Assembly (NCBI GenBank): GCA_947623455.1
Contig: OX392533.1
Coordinates: forward strand, 33,106,229-33,170,228
From: Mimachlamys varia
Lineage: Eukaryota > Mollusca > Bivalvia > Pectinida > Pectinidae
Length of the DNA stretch: 64,000 bases
Reading direction: 5' to 3'
Shown here: piece after piece, positions 35,701 through 47,700 of the stretch
How the letters are laid out: the number at the start of each line of letters is the position of its first letter
How positions within the stretch are numbered: position 1 is the first letter of the stretch
Translations under genes and position numbers: made by a program
The notes under the pieces: model-generated
The model's input: only the letters and a program-made list of their open reading frames with translations
The model's database searches: none
Told to the model about the DNA's origin: nothing

Positions 35701-38700
35701 TATTTTAGCAAAAACATTTTTTGGTTTTTAAAAGTACACGGCATAGACATCTAAAATGTTAACTAAATTTTGTATTAATAAAAGTGTAATCATTCTTAAA
35801 GAAAATATATTCAAAACAAGAATAAACTTACATTGCCTTAAACTTATATATTTTAAACGTTTTAAATAAAAAAAATTGTACATGCTTATATAGCATGTAC
35901 AGAATTTATCTGATTGGTAGTATTTGGTCATTATCGTCGATTTCTGTGGTAATTTATCTATTTTTGTCAGACCTTAATCAGCAGAGCGATCTGTCTGTGT
36001 CGGTCCAATTTCTTCCCCCAAGAATTGAGTCAAATTTCCTACTGAAAAACATGCCAGTAAAGATGGCGTAATACACAAATAATTGTATTGCACTTTTTAT
36101 TATAAAAAATGAATAAAACTGCATCATACAGCTGTTTCGTCCTCCTATGGCTCTTCAGTGATGCTACTAGGGACGAAAAGGTGGGAATACACAATTTCTA
36201 AACTTATGTAGAAGCAGAAGGGTCAGGTGCGTCAAACCCCTTTAATTGATGATTTTAGAGGTAAAATTAAACTGGTTCTGAATAATTTCAAATCGTGCAC
36301 TACGAAAATGTGTATATGATGGACCATGCTACTACTCCAACGAGATAAAATCATAAACTCAGAGCACTATATATGTTGTGGAGGTAAAAAGGTAAGTTTT
36401 TAAATGGATTGAAAAGAGTTTAAAACATTTGATATATGCACCATGCAACCGCAGGAAGACACACATTTAACATCAACAGTTGTTTTGTACCTAAATATTA
36501 CAATTTTTTTTTCAAAAACTGCAACACAATCTTGCAAAATGCTTGAGTACTTGGTAAATGTGTGCATAAAAACGCAATTTCCCTTTTTAAATACGCAGTT
36601 TTATACATAACTACAAAATTAATGTAGTTGCAGTATTGCTTCAATGTGTTTGTGATATATGGATATGACAATAAAACACGCGTGCACACATTAAATTTAG
36701 GATTAAAGATAGAAATAAATTGCGAACACGACGATGTGGGAGTTCATGTTAACATAATGGGGGAGGGGAGGGGTGCGGATTTTCGGTTGAGTCTGTCTCT
36801 TATGTCCCAACTTAAAACTCGTCAAATTACTGATCCAGTTGATTACATGTCACTATTCTCTATCATCATACTCTTCATCAAGAATTCATCATACTTTACC
36901 TATTGTCGTAGTGACTTGTATAATTATAAATATTATTTGAATTATGTTGGCTACGGTCTCCGACATCTTGCAAAAGTATATATGATTGAATATGTATGCG
37001 TATTGTAATCCGATATGCTGTTGCATATGGAATGAAATAAGATCTAAAATTTAATTGACCAAATCTCGATGTCGTTATGTCTACTACTGCGCGATGCCAA
37101 CCGCTCTAAACAAATCTCTCGTAATTCATTTTATACTGAAAGGTATTTCAATCAATTCGTAATGAAAATAAACGTTTATATAATTAAAGCACATAATTAT
37201 AAAAATAAAAGAATAAAAATCTTGTCTCTTGCCTACATTTTTTCTGTTGCTTAGTGATGAATGAAACTAGCGATCAGCTGTCCGTGTATGTACATACATG
37301 CCAATAAGTTTGTGACAATGTAACAAATGTGAAGCAGCGTGTGACATCGTCAGCTTAAAGTACTGGTACATGCGAATGACGGGGAATTTAAATTAAGCGA
37401 GGTTCACTTGACTTCATCAGTTGATGCGAGCAACAAAATAGACATTCAATCTTTCAGTGTTTCGTGCTGTTGTATTGTAAAATAGCTTACATGTACATTG
37501 TATATAAACAGTAACGCGCCAAAAGTCTTTCATTTTATTTATTTATTTATTTTTTTTACTATATATATGTTACGGATTTTTATTGACCCGGTACGGGATC
37601 GTCCAGGATGTCATGTGACGTTGTTTTAACCAATGGGAAAGTGATATTTTTGCCATCAGCGGGATAACATTACTGGACATAAATTAAAGCTAAGCGTTGA
37701 TATCGTGGTCTACGACACTTTTGGAGACTACATTTAATTGTACACCTTTAGTCTTAAAAATCCTCACCCCTAAACTCACGATATCTAAAAATTGCCGGGA
37801 AAAAAAACGAATCCGAGGTCTGCCACTTGCTGGGAGACTACTGTTGAGGCCCTACCATAATTAAAACTATATAAAAAATGCTTTGCATAAAGTGCGGTAC
37901 GGCCTGACACACCCTTGAGGACAGGAGCACAGGATAATATTTCTGAAAACTACATATCCCGTGAGTAGTGTGTCTGTATACAATTTGTATTGTTTTACTT
38001 GTTTGCACTGTGTACAGTTACTGTATGTAAATATGCACTGTACTGATGAACCAAACGGTTTAAAGTAATAAAAACTGAAAATGAAACTCTGGCCCTGCTA
38101 ACAGATTTAGATATCTTGACATATATCTATCAAAATGTCTAAGTCTGGAGTAAATTCAGGCTACATTGTACTCCATTGTCAGTGTATTTGCCCAATAATG
38201 CCATCATCTCTTGTATACTATAATTCCTGCACAGGAGACAATTTTGCTCTTTTTTTTGCAATAAACAACTAAAAACTTATATAAGTCGATAAAGAGCATT
38301 TATTGAAATGCCATAAGATGGTGTATTTTCATTGTACATCCATCAAAAATTATTTCAGCAATTCAAAAGTTATACATGACATAACAAAAAGATGGGGTAC
38401 ATTTTTAATAATATTGAGAAGGATATATAATTATAGTTCCATACATGTGGTTTTTGCGAAAGAGAACTGACAATAGGGGGGGGGATGTTGCTTGTTTCAA
38501 CAGTATCATGTTTGTCAAATACACATTTGTCGTCTACTTCAAATTAATATGGGGGTGAAACTGATTACTGAAACAGTGTGTTTTAAGTCTCGCTACATGT
38601 CGGTAGTGGCATGCTGCGGTCTACATTATGACTACTTCATTGACTTTTAAAGCGTTCAGCTGATTTCGATTATAAGATCAATATCAAAGTTAGCGGCAAA

Positions 38701-38870
38701 ATGTCACGAAAACAGCGACATGAGGTGAGAAATTGATGCAATCCTTTCAGCACACTAGCGGTCAGGTACCAAACACGTGGAGACCGACTTATTTATCTTT
38801 AATCACTATAATCGCCTTTGTTCATGTGCCGGGGCGCGGCACGTACGTGTAACAGTAGAGGGAAAATGCA
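32767..38870. other. Intergenic stretch
   Basis: About 6 kb without a supportable gene. It holds the orphan upstream module at 34460-34620, a short CGTGCACACAT-type direct repeat at 34300-34360, and a segment TCGTCCTCCTATGGCTCTTC near 36137 that looks like a dispersed-repeat end. Open frames up to 126 codons, such as the one at 36628, have no recognisable domain. Confidence 0.5.
34460..34620 (+). repeat. Orphan copy of the Mab-21-like upstream module
   Basis: Contains TTTCTAATTACGTTTATAAT, AACTTATTGTGAA, AGATACCGTAAA and GTATTCGGCCTGTTGAC in the order found in the 1.8-kb units and upstream of the Mab-21-like genes. No Mab-21-like coding sequence follows before the zinc-finger gene. Confidence 0.55.
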
Positions 38871-38944
38871 CGGCCAGACCGGGGTTCGAACCCGGGACTT
38901 CCGAACTCTAGACGGACGCTCAACCAATGTTGAGCTATCTGGTC
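38871..38944 (-). tRNA. tRNA-like sequence (anticodon loop CTAGAGT), probably a SINE head or pseudogene
   Basis: The minus strand folds into a full cloverleaf of 74 nt. The acceptor GACCAGA/TCTGGCC has one mismatch, the D stem is GCTC/GAGC, and the anticodon stem TCCGT/TCGGA has one mismatch. The loop CTAGAGT would give anticodon AGA. The T arm CCGGG-TTCGAAC-CCCGG is perfect. AGA would be serine, but serine tRNAs have a long variable arm and this one has only four bases. The CCA end is not encoded. I favour a tRNA-derived repeat over a working tRNA. Confidence 0.5.
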
Positions 38945-39421
38945 GCCGACGATCGACCCGGTCTAGATCCGCTACACACGCACTCTGTACTAGTTAATCA
39001 CAGGTGCTTGTGGACATGAACAGGTTTGGCACAACGGCGCATATAGGTAATAGTCCTGCATTTGGGTAACAGTTACCCATTTCAGTAACAATTCTGTTAC
39101 TCATATATATTGGTAACAAAGTGAAATAAAAACGCATATACAGTCCTTTTAAAATCTTGGAACAAAAAGGGCATCATCCTTTTCACATAGTCTGATAAGT
39201 AATGCAACAAGGTGCATTTTCGCACCAAAAAATATAGATTCTATTGTCTTTTTTTTCCTAAAATTGACAAACAGTATCACTGACATGGTTCTCCATAGAC
39301 TACAGTGCTCAGCCATCAGGGGGCATGCAGTGCACATGCTACAGGTAAACTGACATTCTATTTATAGCTCCACTCTTCACCATTATATTAAGCAATGGAG
39401 GCAATACATTTTGTCACTTTT

Positions 39422-39520
39422 TTAGCTCACCTGGTCCGAAGGACCGAGGTGAGCTTATGCCATACCGTGGCGTCCGTCTGTCGTCCGTCCGTCGTCCGTC
39501 AACAGTTTCTTTAAACGACT
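39422..39520 (+). repeat. Dispersed repeat with terminal hairpin (AGCTCACC family)
   Basis: The hairpin at 39424-39455 has arms AGCTCACCTGGTCC and GGACCGAGGTGAGCT. It is followed by TTATGCCATACC and a GTCCGTC-rich run. The same opening occurs at 58217. Confidence 0.65.
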
Positions 39521-40461
39521 TCTCCTCCATAACCAGTCAGAGAGTCAGAACCCTTCAGACTAGCTAGTGCTTGTAAACATGTCAGAATTAGTTGCGATAA
39601 CGTATACTTACCGCTAAACGACGAGACGCAGAGCCATAAGAAGCCAGACATTATTAATATACATGTATATAAGCCTTGTACTAGAATGTGATTTTTTTCA
39701 CCCATGCAAAGTAGTCATATAAAAACCTAGGTTTTTAGAAGGCTATAGACTCGGCATATATTGTTATTGTGAACTTTATAATTTAGCATTCTATTATTAC
39801 ATACCCGTTAACCCTTCCTCATTACAAGGGAGACTCCCTCATTTTGACCATAATTTACCAATCTCCCAATCTCCCTTATTTAAGTCCAATCTCACACAAA
39901 CTCAAAATCTACATCCTATGGTCAAATGCTATCCTAGTTACTGCATGGTGTGTAATGACCATAACAGGTGTGTCTGGACCAAATGAATACTTTTTGATGT
40001 TGTTTTGATACACAAAAAAGGGGGGGGGGGAATTGAGTAATGCAGTTTTAGACATATTTCATGCACTTTCTCCTTCATTGGAAATGTGGGATCTCCCTCA
40101 TTGGAGGTTTCAGAGGTTAACACCTATGTTTTTATGAAACACTATTTGTCTGTTATACCTTAAATTCTATTTTCAATGACCTAAAAATGTATTCATGTCC
40201 ACAAGCACCTTTGGTAATAATAGGGTCTGTATGATATATACTCTGCTAGAAGAAAATGGCATGAACAGTATTGAACACAGCATTACATAGCCTATTAATG
40301 GTAAAAACTTTCAGCTACTGCATTGGCATACAATTGAGTCACAGGGTATGAACTTGATGAAAATGCCTTCTTTATCATAGAAAACCCCCAAAACTGGCCA
40401 CCATACAAGTTTACATGCACTTTTTCAAATGTATATTACTATATATGTACAGTTGAGTGTA

Positions 40462-40620
40462 GACTAAAGGTTACACCCAAGTGCACTCCGAGTGCACTCC
40501 GTTTGGACTTGGAATGCACTCATTTGGACTCCAGGTAAACTTGGAGTGCACTCCGTTTGGACTCCATATGAACTTGGAGTGCACTCCTGGTCCACTCTGA
40601 GTCTACCTGGAGTCCTATTT
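40462..40620. repeat. Cluster of GGAGTGCACTCC palindromes
   Basis: The self-complementary 12-mer GGAGTGCACTCC and near matches recur within 160 bp, separated by TTTGGACTCCAGGT-like direct repeats. No known protein-binding array is assigned. About 0.8 kb further on the first coding exon of the zinc-finger gene begins. Confidence 0.6.
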
Positions 40621-41405
40621 TTAAAGACATGAAATTCGGGGTTCACATTCAAATTACATAAAACACTATATAAGACATGTAGTTCTGTTAACAATAGATA
40701 AAAGATAGATATTATAATCAACATTAAATTTTGTTGTTTCGTGTACAAGAAATAAATTCCTGGACCTCTATTACATAACTTTATAATACACTTGTGTTGT
40801 GAACACATTGAACCAATTAATTAACCTACATGTATATAAAGATGTATAAAAAACAGCATAATATCAAGTTTTTATGAAAGTTAATTGCTTAATATTTAAA
40901 ATTATATTGATAATATTTGTAAAGAAACAAAAGTAAATTAAACATTTTTTATTGCATGTGCATCTGAATGTCAAAAAAGTTTTTTTGTGTAACATGTTAT
41001 GTGTCCATGTATATTTTATTATTAATCCATTTAAATATTGTAATTAAACAAGTATTGATGTATCTGTTTTGGAAAAAAATCTGAGTAATGAATATTTATG
41101 CTGCACGTTACACCCCCCACCCCCACCCCGATATGAAGGATACGGCTGATTTTAAATGTTATATCAATCAATGCAATTAGATATTATTCACAAGTTAAAT
41201 TTCTAAAGCATTCTTAAGTCATGCAAAGTTTTCATTTGACAAAATTTCCTTACAGTCCAAAAAAGTTCAAAACGTCGAACTTCAATGTTTACTGTAACTC
41301 TAACATATTGAAGCATTTGGGTAGTAGAACCAACACTGTTCATTCTAGTTGGTTTCCTTTAACATGTTAATTTTTCTTTCTTATCGTGACAGCTGACCGA
41401 AAGCA

Positions 41406-41703
41406 ATGATGTACAGTGAGAAAATGGATCCAGCTGATACAGATGAGGAGCCTTTAGTCAAACAGGAGCCAGGTTTCTGTGTACAGGTAGTACAGGATGG
41501 AGAAAACCTTGTCCTACCAACAGAATGTATCAAAGAATCGAAGGCCTGCAGAGCTGATACTGCGGACAATTATTCAGGGAGTCAGCAATCTGAATGTCAG
41601 GATGTTTACAGAAATACAGAGTATGGTGAAATGGAATGTCAGAAGAGTCTCCGAGAAACTGGGGACAAAGATGAGCCTGCCAATGTACTTACTTCTAAAG
41701 AAG
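41406..41703 (+). CDS. Zinc-finger gene, coding exon 1
   Basis: Codes for 99 residues plus one base. The peptide is acidic and has no finger; it includes DEEPLVKQEPGF. The first ATG (41406) is used; a second in-frame ATG lies six codons on. The donor AAAGAAG|GTGAGA is strong. Confidence 0.75.
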
Positions 41704-44700
41704 GTGAGAGAATTTCACATGGCGTCTGTCACGCTCAATAACCGTATTTGCTCAATTCAGGAAAATTTTGTGGAAGGAGTACATACAATATACCTACAGT
41801 GATCAATCTTTGATTTATTTTCTCATAGGTCTTTTCAGTACATATTGCTCCAACAAAGTGTCCCACAAGATTGAATACTTAAACTGTTGGCGGGTATATG
41901 TAGAGAATTTAATCAGCAAGATAATAACCATGTCAAACAAGTCCAGCTAAATGGCAAGAGTAGCTTAGAATATCTGGGCAGGTGGACAGGCTGGCAAGCT
42001 GGCAGGCTAGGGCTGAAGTATTTCCAAAATTTCCATGAGTCCCATCTTAAATTGATGGGTATACATATAGGACTCTGGACTTACAGGTAGATTGATCACT
42101 GCATGTACCTAAAGATGATGGTAAGAAAAACTGTAACTTCAGATTAAATAATTTATTAGCCTTGCCCTCGGGTTGAGAATTCTCAGTCTTCATCAAATAG
42201 GGGTGGTAGATTTCTTTACTTAGCAGTGATTATATGGGGAAAAAACACATTATTAGCTTCCAGAACTATCATCCAACTGTTCAGCACACTATAAATGTTG
42301 GTATACTTTTAAAGTGTCATGCAGTCCCATGATCAGAGGATTCATGAACAAATGAAAAATTTGGTGAATTGGTAAAGTTTGAGATGGCATGCCATGTAGC
42401 AAATATAGGTCAATGTGGCCTACACATTATTGACCTTTAACCTACATTAAAGAAAACAAAATTCCAGGCTCAATCTTCTACACTTCCATAAACTGGAGCT
42501 TCATGCTTTGGGTATGGTCCACCAATACCTTGGTGAGGCAGTGTGTCATCAGTCTGTGACATTAACATTTTCAAGCACTAGTCCGTACAAGCAAAATGCA
42601 ATGTTTTTTATAACAAATTATTTTGAAATTCAAGGAATTTCTACTAGTCAGTACCATAATTTACTAGTCTCGGGCACGAGGACTTAAGTGGCTTATGTTG
42701 CAGACTGTGTCATTTGTCTCAAATGTAGGTCAATGCATGTACATTTTGACCTTGATCAGGTTTGAATTTAGCAATGGTGCAATCGCCAAATGCGAGCTGA
42801 TTTAAAAAAAAAATTACGAGTAGAAAATTATTGTACCTGCATTTTTTGGTGAGTGAGATGGGCCTACATGTACAGTACGATATAGGTCTGGACCTGCCAA
42901 TATTTTAGCAATGTCTTCGCTTCTTTTCATATTGATAAATAATAAATATATTAAGGAATGGAGGTGGATAGATTGGCGACCTATCAGTTCAAACAATATT
43001 TCCGATATCTATACAGTGTATTGATATAATATCATAACTGGAATATGAATCATTAGTTGCTTCAAAATTTGAATTCTACCCCTGCTTACATCAAAGAAAA
43101 AGTTTGCCCTGGGTCAATCTCCTACAGTACTTATCACTTTATCTTACATATAATGCTAAATTTATTTGCCACTTTGCTTACTTCCAACAAATATCCATGC
43201 CAATTTTCCCTTTTTTATGCCCCTGCCATGAAAAGTGTTACCCATGTCCGTCCTGTCGCGTTACGTCCCGTCCCTTGGTAATGTAACCAGCTGATTTGAA
43301 TAACTACTTATGCGGTTGTCATCAAACTTTGCTTACATAATAAGCTTGATGTCTTGTTGTGTACCTTGCTCTTTTCTTCCGGATCAAGCATCCAAGATGG
43401 GTGCCATAGCTTCTAAATGGCTAAAAACATATCCTTTAATAAATTTCCTTTTACTATACCGATTATAATGAAACTTGGTGGGATGGATGATATTGTGATT
43501 GCGCTCATTATAAACAAAAAAAACTATGTCAGGACAATTCCAGATGGCCGCCAAATAAAAGCTTCTGATTCTCTCCAAACTCCTTTAAAATTTCCAATAA
43601 TAAAATTTCTCCGAAGAACTTTAAATGTACTGTAGGCTACGAGTTGTTACTGTATATTACCACATTATCACATGATGGTCGTGTGGTGCAGTGGATAACA
43701 CTTGCCTTTCATCAAGGCAGCCAGGGTTAAATCCCAACCAGATGAGAGAAGGTACAAGTCGACACCTGCCCGACCACATGGGTTTTCTGCGGGTACTCTG
43801 GTTTCCTCCCACAATAAGACCCCTTGCTTGCTAACATCCTCACCAACAATAGTGGTTAATATAAGTTTAAATTTACATAAGTGTCACGACACATGTTTTT
43901 GTTTCCTTTTTCCAAGTGTTACATTCATTTTCCAAATATTTCTTTGTATCGTTGACATTGAATAAAATGAATAAAGTTTAAACTTATATAAGTTGGATAA
44001 CTTGTTTCAAAATTGTTATAATGCATATATTTATACATTATTACATGAAAAATATCAAATTATTAATGATTTATTTTTTATTTTAAACAGGAAGGTCCAG
44101 ATGCAGTAACAGAAATAGAGGCGAAAATCTCATACACAGACCAGAAGAGAATGTACAAAATAAAGAAAATTGTACTTCACTACCCAGGCATGAGTTAGAC
44201 TGTATCTGTGCAGAAAAACAAAGACATACAAGTCTCTGTAAAAGGATGAAGAAATTGCTTATCGACTGCCAGCACAAGTGTCCATCATGTGGTGCAATGT
44301 TCCCGAATATTTCAGATCTTATGAGTCATCTTGAATACCACAGAAATCAAACTAATCATGCTAAGAAGTCTAAAAGACTGAGAGGTGCAGAGGATGTGCA
44401 GGTTTTTCCAAAGAAATGCAAAAGTAATTAATGTATTTGATAATTTCATAATGTATTAGCAGTGATAAATCTATGTTTCAAAGTCCTGTACTCATAGATT
44501 TTGAAAGGACCGGTTGGATTTCCAGAAATGTTTAATTTAACATTGTAGGATCAATTGTTTTGGCATTACAAATGGAAAGGACCCATGAAAAATAATTGTA
44601 GATTGAGCAATGTATAAGTATAACAAACTGTTTGCAAGCTTCTTGATTTTTTCTGCTGTTGAAAAAAAGTTGATTTTTTCTTGAAATTATATCTTACTTG

Positions 44701-47700
44701 AATGTCGGAATGAGAGCCAACTTCCAACCCTGTCAGCATCTAAATAATTTCAATGCCTTTGCTCTTAAGGGAAGGGGCGCTAATTAGAGTGAATACGTTA
44801 CTAAAGTTTAAAAGCATTTGCTTGTTACAGATTGATTTAAATCAAATAATTACTTTAATCTATTGATTGAACAGGTGATGCAAAAGTTGAATGTCGAGAT
44901 TTTGGTACAGCAGTGAAGGTGAAACGGGAAATAGATATTTGGGATGAGGAGTCGTGGTCTGAACCAAACATCGGACAAGAGATGAGATGCAAGTTCCCTG
45001 GAAACAGTTCTCCTAATAAGGGTAAGGGGGGTCCATCACATTGTGTGATATTAAGTTATATAATTTAACTTCTGTGATGCCTGTAAATCAAGGTTCCTGA
45101 ACATTATACAAAAAGGGCCACACTGAATATTCAATTTGGAGAAATAGATTTGCTTTTGTCATTAATTTGTATTCACAAAATACTATTAACATTTTGCATC
45201 ATGTCTTGAACCCATTAACTCAGTGTTAATCTGGACTGTATTCACAGTATAGATGCAGTCAAGACCATCGAACAGTCACATGTCGTTTTGGCGCCATGTT
45301 GACCTACGTTATGTAAATGCTTTGCACGTCGACTCTGATATCATGCACTATAGCCTTATGTGAATCATTAACATGATTGTGATTTTTAAAAAGTTCTTCC
45401 AGTATGTTAACAGACGTCTATCATATTGTATTTATTATTATCCCCTGCTTTTATCAAAACAGGTAATATTAATTTGGGTCTGTCTGTCCATCCGTTCGTC
45501 CGTCGGTCCGTCTGTCTGTCACATTTTGTTTCCGTGCAATAATGGCAACAAATATATCCCATTTTCTTGAAACTTGGTAACAAGGTAAAATGGCTAAAGG
45601 GCTCAGCCAAGATTGATGGCCCTTTGATCAACAACACGTAATTTTCTGCAGTTTCCGTGAAATAACAGCAACAAATATTGTTCTATTTCTTTAAAACTTT
45701 GTAATAAGGTTAAGGGCTCGGCTTAGTTCAATCGCCACTTTTGATGGACTTTATTTGGTGGAGTTATCGCCCTTTGATTAGTTTTTCCATGCAATTACGG
45801 CTACAAATATTATCCAATTTCTGTGTATAAGGCTTCAGTTTTTGTTCAATTTCCAACCTATGCATATTGTGCAAACAGCATAAAAGTTACAATAGATTTT
45901 TACCTACAATATGATTAGCCTCTTAGGAAAGGGGTAAAAGCGGGGACGTTAATTTACAAATAAGCTTATTAATAATATGAATGCAATCAAAGTGCCAAAT
46001 AAATATTCATGACATCAGTAGCAATCTAATTATTATGGAGAAGAATGGCTGAGTAGTGTTATCGGGTTCTCAATGCCCAATGACGAAATTCTCACCATCC
46101 ATTTGTATAGCTTTAACTATAAGTCATAGCTACTCTTTTGCTGACCTTTTCTACACATTTGTACAAAAATGAAATACTAATTAATTTAAACTTCCTATGG
46201 AACCTTTAAATCGGCTTCCTCCGTATTGTTTTCAGAATCTGAAGATTTAGGCCATACCAATTTGATTTATTGTTCTTCGGAAAATGAGATTTCAAAATTT
46301 TTTTGTTTTTACAAAAAATTTGAATTCCTTAAAATTTCGAGCGAGCGGTAGTTTTCAAAAGGCTAAATGTTAGAATACGTGTTTGACTAGTAATATAATG
46401 TATCACCAAATAGTACACGTATTTAAACTGCAGTAGCGTGTTTTTTTTTTATTATTTCCATGGTACAAACTACTTGTATAAAGCTGTGCAATAAAACAGC
46501 ATTGAGAGAAAAGCTTTCTCCTTCTTAATAGAAGACCAAAGGTCAGCTATTCAAGTTTAGTGATTGAACCAAAGCCCCAGGAAACACCTTTTAGCAACTA
46601 CATTTTTTATTGGTATTAAGATGCTTCTTTTCATGCATAATGCATATTTTATCGAATTGATATAAATTGATGATGGCAAAATATATGTATGATGTACCGC
46701 TATAAAACAAACACTGAAAGCTAGATGTAGCTAGGTGTTTTGCTGACAAACTTTGATTTACAATAATAGTAATACGTGTAGTAATATTAATAGACACAAG
46801 CATTATTTGCGTACTAAATATCCAGATCATAAAAATCAAAATCAGTTTATAAGCTGACGTCCAGTATATGAATAAGTTCTTTATTGTCTATATCATGGTT
46901 GAAAAAGCATCATGAATCCAGTGTTAATCCATTCGGGATTTAAATGTTCTGATTACTGGTAACTAGGTAACTACGGCATCAGGATGAGAGTTCAAATGGT
47001 AATACCTACATAAATACAAAATATTAATAACGAACATGTTTTTTAACTATCAACAGTAGGCCTATTCTATTAAAATAAGACTGATGAAATGACAATGATG
47101 CTGACAAATTGGGTCGATCGCTTGAGGAGAATAATGATATAAAATTCAATAAAGAGGTGTTACATGTATTATAATTGTACAATTGTATTAACAACATATC
47201 TTCAGATGTCGCTTACTGAATTCAGGATTTTAAAGATATTTTCTGTTGTCGCTTGAAGTCGCTTTTTAGTGAGACTGCTTGAGTTCCATATTCTGTTTAT
47301 TTGATTAAGAGATCTTGAAACGATAAACCTTTCTATTGCGGTATTTTGCAATACATTATGGTGACCGGATTATGTAGCAACAAACACGACAAGTAATCTA
47401 TCTTGACACATTCTTCAAAAGCAAAAAAGTCTCGTCGCGTATTTCCTTCGTGTTTCTGCCAAAAAAACACGCTTGAAATATCATTTTTACCTTCGTTTCA
47501 AACATTCAAATGATCCAGAATGGCATTTTCTCAATTTTGAACCATTGTAAAATATATCTGGATTCGTCATTTTTCATTGACGCTAAAATTGGAGCGGTAA
47601 TATTTTACTTTTACTTTTATTTTATTTTTCCAAAACAGGAGCGGTAAATCCGACGAACAATAAATTAAATTGGTATGGCCTTAGTAGATTCTGTATTTTA

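Larger units (their letters stand above)
41704..44090 (+). other. Zinc-finger gene intron 1
   Basis: Contains a repeat at about 43215-43345 and a tRNA-derived SINE at about 43676-43990. Nothing else is recognised. Confidence 0.65.

Noticed and set aside
36628..37008. A 126-codon open frame as a gene.
   Set aside because: No recognisable domain, splice context or family resemblance; the composition is like the surrounding intergenic DNA.
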